Part shown: positions 59,855 through 64,000 of the stretch, in pieces | How the letters are laid out: each line of letters opens with the position of its first letter | Position numbering within the stretch: the first letter of the stretch is position 1 | Assembly: GCF_019774615.1 (NCBI RefSeq) | Contig: NZ_CP081497.1 | Coordinates: 1,426,001-1,490,000, forward strand | Direction of reading: 5' to 3' | Source: Streptomyces sp. BHT-5-2 | Lineage (GTDB): Bacteria; Actinomycetota; Actinomycetes; Streptomycetales; Streptomycetaceae | Length of the DNA stretch: 64,000 bases | Notes under the pieces: generated by a model | The model's input: only the letters and a program-made list of their open reading frames with translations | What the model was told of the DNA's origin: nothing | Databases searched by the model: none | Program-made: the position numbers and the translations under genes

Positions 59855-59897
59855 GCGCGACGCGACAAAACGCCCAACGGATAGGGGGAACCGCCAG

Positions 59898-61367
59898 GTG
59901 AGCACGAGCACTGGCACCGGCTTCTGCCGGGTCACTGTCGCCGCGCCGGATGCACGGATCGACGTGGCACTGCCGGAGGACGTGGCACTCGTCGATATCT
60001 ATCCGGAGATCCTTCGGCTCTCCGGGCAGTCCCAGGCCGAGGGCGCCCCGACCGGGTATCACCTCGTACGCCGCGACGGCACGGTCCTCGACGCGGGCCA
60101 GTCGCTGGCCCAGCAGCAGATCCTCGACGGCGACCTGCTGCTGCTGAAGCCGTTCGCCGAGTCGCTGCCGCTGCCGGTCTTCGACGACGTCTCGGACGCC
60201 ATCGCCTCCGCGGTCAAGCAGAACCGCAGCCGCTGGAGCGACGACCTGATGCGCTTCCTCGGCCTCAGCGCCGGTGTGCTGCTGCTGGTGATGATGGCGT
60301 TCGCCCTGTGGTTCTCCAACCCCGTCGACCGCGACATGCACCGGCTCCCCGGCATCATCGCCGGTGTCGTCGGCGTGGTCCTGGTCGTCCTGGCCGGCGT
60401 CCGCGCCCGGATCTACGACGACCACGCCTCCTCGATCGCCCTGGGCCTCGCGTCGCTGCCGCACCTGCTGATCGCCGGCTCCGGCATCTTCCCGGTCGAC
60501 CCCGGCGCCGGCCCCGGCCGGCTCCACCTGCTCGTCGGCTGTGTGACCGTGCTCATCGCCTCGGTTCTCCTGGTGGTCCTGCTGCCGCGCGGTGACGCAC
60601 CCTTCGTCGCGGCCGCCTTCCTCTCCGCCGTCGGCACCCTCGCGGTCTTCGCCGCGATCCTCACCGACGCCGCCCCGAGCTCGGTCGCCGCGGTCACCGC
60701 CGTCGTCTCCATCGCCATGGTCGCCTGGCTGCCCGGGCTCTCCGCCCGCTTCGCCCGCCTGCCCATCGGCTACCGGTCGCCCGACCAGATCGTCAAGGGC
60801 GCCCTGGAGTCCGGCTCCGGCTCCGAGACCGAGTCGGTCGACTTCGTGAAGATCGGCAACCAGGCCAAGCGCGGTCACGAGCTCCTGCTCGGCCTGGTCG
60901 CCGGCTGCTCCGCCCTGGTCGTCGGCTCCGCCGGTGCCGTCCTCGGCTTCTCCGACAACGTCTGGGCCCAGGTGCTGGCCATGGCCGCCGGCATCACGAT
61001 CATGCTGCGCGCCCGGCTCTTCGACTACACCGCCCAGGTCGCCTGCCTGACCGTCGCCGGCATCCTCACCATCGTGCTGCTCATCCTGGGCATCTCGCTG
61101 CACCCGCCGATGGACATCTTCTTCACCCTGGAGCGCTTCCAGGACTCCGGCCCGCTGAACATCCGCACCGTCTGGTTCTCCAGCAGCATCGCGGTGGGCG
61201 CGGCCGTCCTCGTCGGCGTCGGCCTGGTCGTCCCGAAGAAGGGCGTCACCCCCTTCTGGGGCCGGATCTTCGACATCTTCGACGGCCTGGTCCTGCTGTC
61301 CCTGGTCCCGCTGTGCCTGGCGGTCCTCGACGTGTACGCCACCGTGCGCGGCCTCACCAGCAACTAG
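59898..61367 (+). CDS. eccD: Type VII secretion integral membrane protein EccD
   Basis: 489 aa. N-terminal ubiquitin-like (YukD) domain (RVTVAAPDARIDVALPEDVA, about 11-90), then about eleven transmembrane segments from 115 to the end (e.g. LGLSAGVLLLVMMAFALWF, LVGCVTVLIASVLLVVLL, AVAAVTAVVSIAMVAWLPGL region). EccD forms the membrane pore with EccC, B and E. GTG 59898 has agggggaaccgcc upstream. Right edge of the T7SS locus; terminator follows at once. Confidence 0.95.
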   Translation: MSTSTGTGFCRVTVAAPDARIDVALPEDVALVDIYPEILRLSGQSQAEGAPTGYHLVRRDGTVLDAGQSLAQQQILDGDLLLLKPFAESLPLPVFDDVSDAIASAVKQNRSRWSDDLMRFLGLSAGVLLLVMMAFALWFSNPVDRDMHRLPGIIAGVVGVVLVVLAGVRARIYDDHASSIALGLASLPHLLIAGSGIFPVDPGAGPGRLHLLVGCVTVLIASVLLVVLLPRGDAPFVAAAFLSAVGTLAVFAAILTDAAPSSVAAVTAVVSIAMVAWLPGLSARFARLPIGYRSPDQIVKGALESGSGSETESVDFVKIGNQAKRGHELLLGLVAGCSALVVGSAGAVLGFSDNVWAQVLAMAAGITIMLRARLFDYTAQVACLTVAGILTIVLLILGISLHPPMDIFFTLERFQDSGPLNIRTVWFSSSIAVGAAVLVGVGLVVPKKGVTPFWGRIFDIFDGLVLLSLVPLCLAVLDVYATVRGLTSN

Positions 61368-61387
61368 CGCACCACCGCACCGCCCGC

Positions 61388-61427
61388 GGAGACGGCCCCC
61401 CGACCACCCGGTCGGGGGGCCGTCTCC
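61388..61427 (+). terminator. Terminator after eccD
   Basis: GGAGACGGCCCCCCGACC pairs exactly with GGTCGGGGGGCCGTCTCC, 18 bp, 4-base loop, 20 bp after the stop. It separates the T7SS locus from rpsO. Confidence 0.85.
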
Positions 61428-61524
61428 AGCTGGTACGCTGTCCGACGGTCCATCCGAGTCATCCAAGATTCCCTGTGACGCAAACCAGGGACGCTCGCGG
61501 GCCGGCATTCCCTAAGGAGTACGC

Positions 61525-61812
61525 GTGTCGCTCGACGCCGCCACGAAGAAGCAGATCATGGCCGAGTTCGCCACCAAGGAGGGTGACACCGGCTCCCCCG
61601 AGGTCCAGGTCGCGCTGCTCTCCCGCCGCATCTCGGACCTGACCGAGCACCTCAAGACCCACAAGCACGACCACCACTCCCGCCGTGGTCTGCTGCTGCT
61701 CGTCGGCCAGCGCCGCCGCCTGCTGCAGTACCTGGCGAAGAAGGACATCACGCGCTTCCGCGCGCTGGTCGAGCGCCTGGGCATCCGCCGCGGCGCGGCG
61801 GGCGCCAAGTAA
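61525..61812 (+). CDS. rpsO: 30S ribosomal protein S15 (uS15)
   Basis: 95 aa. KQIMAEFATKEGDTGSPEVQ and HDHHSRRGLLLLVGQRRRLL are conserved uS15 sequences. GTG 61525 has aaggag upstream. A TACGCT hexamer at 61434-61439 could be the -10 of its promoter. Followed by pnp, the conserved rpsO-pnp pair. Confidence 0.97.
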   Translation: MSLDAATKKQIMAEFATKEGDTGSPEVQVALLSRRISDLTEHLKTHKHDHHSRRGLLLLVGQRRRLLQYLAKKDITRFRALVERLGIRRGAAGAK

Positions 61813-62114
61813 TCCATAAAAGTGCCGCATAGGGAGCGGTTCCCACAAGGGACCGCTCCCTTTGCCGTACGCACCGGACAGCCGTCCCGCCGCGCGGTGG
61901 ACGGAAGCTTTGTAATCTGGTGCCATATCGCAAAAGCGAACACGGCAGGAGCGCCTCCTGGCCGCCGGTCCTCGGTAGTGGCCCCCGGGCCGTCCATGGC
62001 AGACCATGCGACGTCACTCCGGGTGCTTCGATCGAAGACCGGCCCGCACCGGCGCTCCGCCGAAGACGGTCCCCTGCCACACGGGCAGCGGACGCAGACG
62101 AGGAGATATTCCTG
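61813..62114 (+). other. rpsO-pnp intergenic region with hairpin
   Basis: 302 bp without a gene. At 61832-61860, GGGAGCGGTTCCC and GGGACCGCTCCC form a stem of 12 bp with one bulge. In Streptomyces coelicolor the rpsO-pnp intergenic hairpin is reported to be cut by RNase III, and a second promoter lies in this interval. A TAATCT hexamer at 61913-61918 is a candidate -10 for pnp, without a clear -35. Confidence 0.6.
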
Positions 62115-64000
62115 GTGGAGAACGAGACCCACTACGCCGAAGCCGTGATCGACAACGGCTCCTTCGGCACCCGCACCATCCGCTTCGAGACGGGCCGCCT
62201 GGCCAAGCAGGCCGCCGGCTCCGCCGTGGCGTACCTGGACGACGACACCATGGTGCTGTCGGCCACCACCGCTTCCAAGCAGCCGAAGGACCAGCTGGAC
62301 TTCTTCCCGCTGACCGTCGACGTCGAGGAGCGGATGTACTCGGCCGGGAAGATCCCCGGCTCCTTCTTCCGTCGTGAGGGCCGCCCCTCCGAGGACGCGA
62401 TCCTCACCTGCCGCCTCATCGACCGTCCGCTGCGCCCGTCCTTCAAGAAGGGCCTGCGCAACGAGATCCAGATCGTCGAGACGGTCATGGCGCTCAACCC
62501 CGACCACCTCTACGACGTGGTCGCCATCAACGCCGCCTCCTGCTCCACGCAGCTGGCCGGCCTGCCCTTCTCCGGCCCGATCGGCGCCACCCGCGTCGCC
62601 CTGATCAACGGCCAGTGGGTCGCGTTCCCGACCCACTCCGAGCTGGAGGACGCGGTCTTCGACATGGTCGTGGCCGGCCGGGTGCTGCCCGACGGCGACA
62701 TCGCGATCATGATGGTCGAGGCCGAGGCCACCGAGAAGACCGTCGAGCTGGTCAAGGGCGGCGCCGAGGCCCCGACCGAGGAGATCGTCGCCGCCGGTCT
62801 GGAAGCCGCCAAGCCCTTCATCAAGGTCCTGTGCAAGGCCCAGTCGGACCTCGCCGCCAAGGCCGCCAAGCCGACCGGTGAGTTCCCGGTCTTCCTCGAC
62901 TACCAGGACGACGTCCTGGAGGCGCTGACCAAGGCCGTCAAGGCCGAGCTCGCGCAGGCGCTCACCATCGCCGGCAAGCAGGAGCGCGAGACCGAGCTGG
63001 ACCGCGTCAAGGCGCTCGCCGCCGAGAAGCTCCTGCCGGAGTTCGAGGGCCGCGAGAAGGAGATCTCCGCCGCGTACCGCTCGCTGACCAAGACCCTGGT
63101 CCGTGAGCGCGTCATCAAGGAGAAGAAGCGCATCGACGGCCGCGGCGTCACGGACATCCGTACGCTCGCCGCCGAGGTCGAGGCGATCCCGCGGGTGCAC
63201 GGCTCCGCGCTGTTCGAGCGTGGCGAGACCCAGATCCTGGGCGTCACCACCCTCAACATGCTCCGCATGGAGCAGCAGCTGGACACCCTCTCCCCGGTGA
63301 CCCGCAAGCGCTACATGCACAACTACAACTTCCCGCCGTACTCCACCGGTGAGACCGGCCGCGTCGGCTCCCCCAAGCGCCGCGAGATCGGCCACGGCGC
63401 GCTGGCCGAGCGGGCGCTCGTCCCGGTGCTGCCCACCCGCGAGGAGTTCCCCTACGCGATCCGCCAGGTCTCCGAGGCGCTGGGCTCCAACGGCTCGACG
63501 TCCATGGGCTCGGTCTGCGCCTCCACGATGTCGCTGATGAACGCCGGTGTGCCGCTCAAGGCCCCGGTCGCCGGCATCGCGATGGGCCTGATCTCCCAGG
63601 AGATCGACGGCGAGACGCACTACGTCACCCTCACCGACATCCTCGGTGCGGAGGACGCCTTCGGCGACATGGACTTCAAGGTCGCCGGCACCAAGCAGTT
63701 CGTGACCGCGCTCCAGCTCGACACCAAGCTCGACGGCATCCCCGCCTCGGTCCTGGCCGCCGCGCTGAAGCAGGCCCGCGATGCCCGTCTGCACATCCTC
63801 GACGTGATGAACGAGGCCATCGACGTCCCGGACGAGATGTCCCCGAACGCGCCGCGGATCATCACCGTCAAGATCCCGGTGGACAAGATCGGTGAGGTCA
63901 TCGGCCCCAAGGGCAAGATGATCAACCAGATCCAGGAGGACACCGGCGCCGACATCACGATCGAGGACGACGGCACCATCTACATCGGTGCCGCCGACGG
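62115..64000 (+). CDS. pnp: Polyribonucleotide nucleotidyltransferase, 5' part (runs off the window)
   Basis: Phosphorolytic 3'-5' exoribonuclease/polymerase of RNA turnover. About 628 residues are present and the frame is open to the window edge. First RNase PH domain begins ENETHYAEAVIDNGSFGTRT with RREGRPSEDAILTCRLIDRP. An all-alpha linker follows, then the second RNase PH domain (RKRYMHNYNFPPYSTGETGR, EALGSNGSTSMGSVCASTMS). The KH domain starts with VDKIGEVIGPKGKMINQIQE at about 590-610. The S1 domain lies outside. GTG 62115 has gaggag about ten bases upstream. Confidence 0.96.
   Translation, partial: MENETHYAEAVIDNGSFGTRTIRFETGRLAKQAAGSAVAYLDDDTMVLSATTASKQPKDQLDFFPLTVDVEERMYSAGKIPGSFFRREGRPSEDAILTCRLIDRPLRPSFKKGLRNEIQIVETVMALNPDHLYDVVAINAASCSTQLAGLPFSGPIGATRVALINGQWVAFPTHSELEDAVFDMVVAGRVLPDGDIAIMMVEAEATEKTVELVKGGAEAPTEEIVAAGLEAAKPFIKVLCKAQSDLAAKAAKPTGEFPVFLDYQDDVLEALTKAVKAELAQALTIAGKQERETELDRVKALAAEKLLPEFEGREKEISAAYRSLTKTLVRERVIKEKKRIDGRGVTDIRTLAAEVEAIPRVHGSALFERGETQILGVTTLNMLRMEQQLDTLSPVTRKRYMHNYNFPPYSTGETGRVGSPKRREIGHGALAERALVPVLPTREEFPYAIRQVSEALGSNGSTSMGSVCASTMSLMNAGVPLKAPVAGIAMGLISQEIDGETHYVTLTDILGAEDAFGDMDFKVAGTKQFVTALQLDTKLDGIPASVLAAALKQARDARLHILDVMNEAIDVPDEMSPNAPRIITVKIPVDKIGEVIGPKGKMINQIQEDTGADITIEDDGTIYIGAAD

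Overview
The window is high-GC actinobacterial chromosome. GC-rich third codon positions, frequent GTG starts, GGAGG-type ribosome binding sites and the gene order dxr - rseP - ispG - proS - rimP - nusA - ylxR - infB - ylxP - rbfA - truB - ribF - [type VII secretion locus] - rpsO - pnp all point to Streptomyces or a close relative (Streptomycetaceae). No tRNA, rRNA, CRISPR array or recognisable insertion sequence was seen.

Region 1 (1-11.6 kb) is metabolic. It holds a PucR-type regulator, an aldehyde dehydrogenase, a large acyl-CoA dehydrogenase with operator-like palindromes upstream, the MEP-pathway genes dxr and ispG flanking the site-2 protease rseP, and two GNAT acetyltransferases. Region 2 (11.7-25.5 kb) is the translation cluster: proS, then a minus-strand trio (an APH-fold protein lacking its catalytic residues, a DUF4439 ferritin-like protein and a lipoprotein), then rimP-nusA-ylxR-infB-ylxP-rbfA-truB, an unrecognised gene and ribF.

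Region 3 (25.5-61.4 kb) is an ESX/type VII secretion (T7SS) locus. The core is present: EccB, EccC (three ATPase domains), EccD, EccE, two adjacent WXG100 proteins and two mycosin proteases, plus an EspI-like ParA/MinD ATPase with a long Pro/Gln-rich arm. Around it are many probable substrates and accessory genes: several WXG100-like proteins, a Gly-rich protein ending in a YxxxD-type signal, a Pro/Gln/His-repeat protein, a WXG-like/DUF1023 alpha/beta-hydrolase coupled to a lipoprotein, and a calpain-family cysteine protease with an intact Cys-His-Asn triad. Inside the locus (38.6-42.9 kb) a regulatory module (DUF397 protein + XRE/DUF5753 regulator, with a divergent HATPase anti-sigma-like gene) is present twice in tandem. 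One copy has a truncated ATPase, and the two regulators keep nearly identical DNA-binding halves but diverged sensor halves.

Region 4 (61.4-64 kb) returns to housekeeping genes: rpsO and the start of pnp, which runs off the right edge. The most unusual elements are the calpain-like protease beside the T7SS, the hydrolase/lipoprotein cassette, the duplicated XRE/DUF397 module with its shared palindrome, the catalytically dead APH-fold protein, and a 16-bp AT-centred palindrome upstream of eccD.
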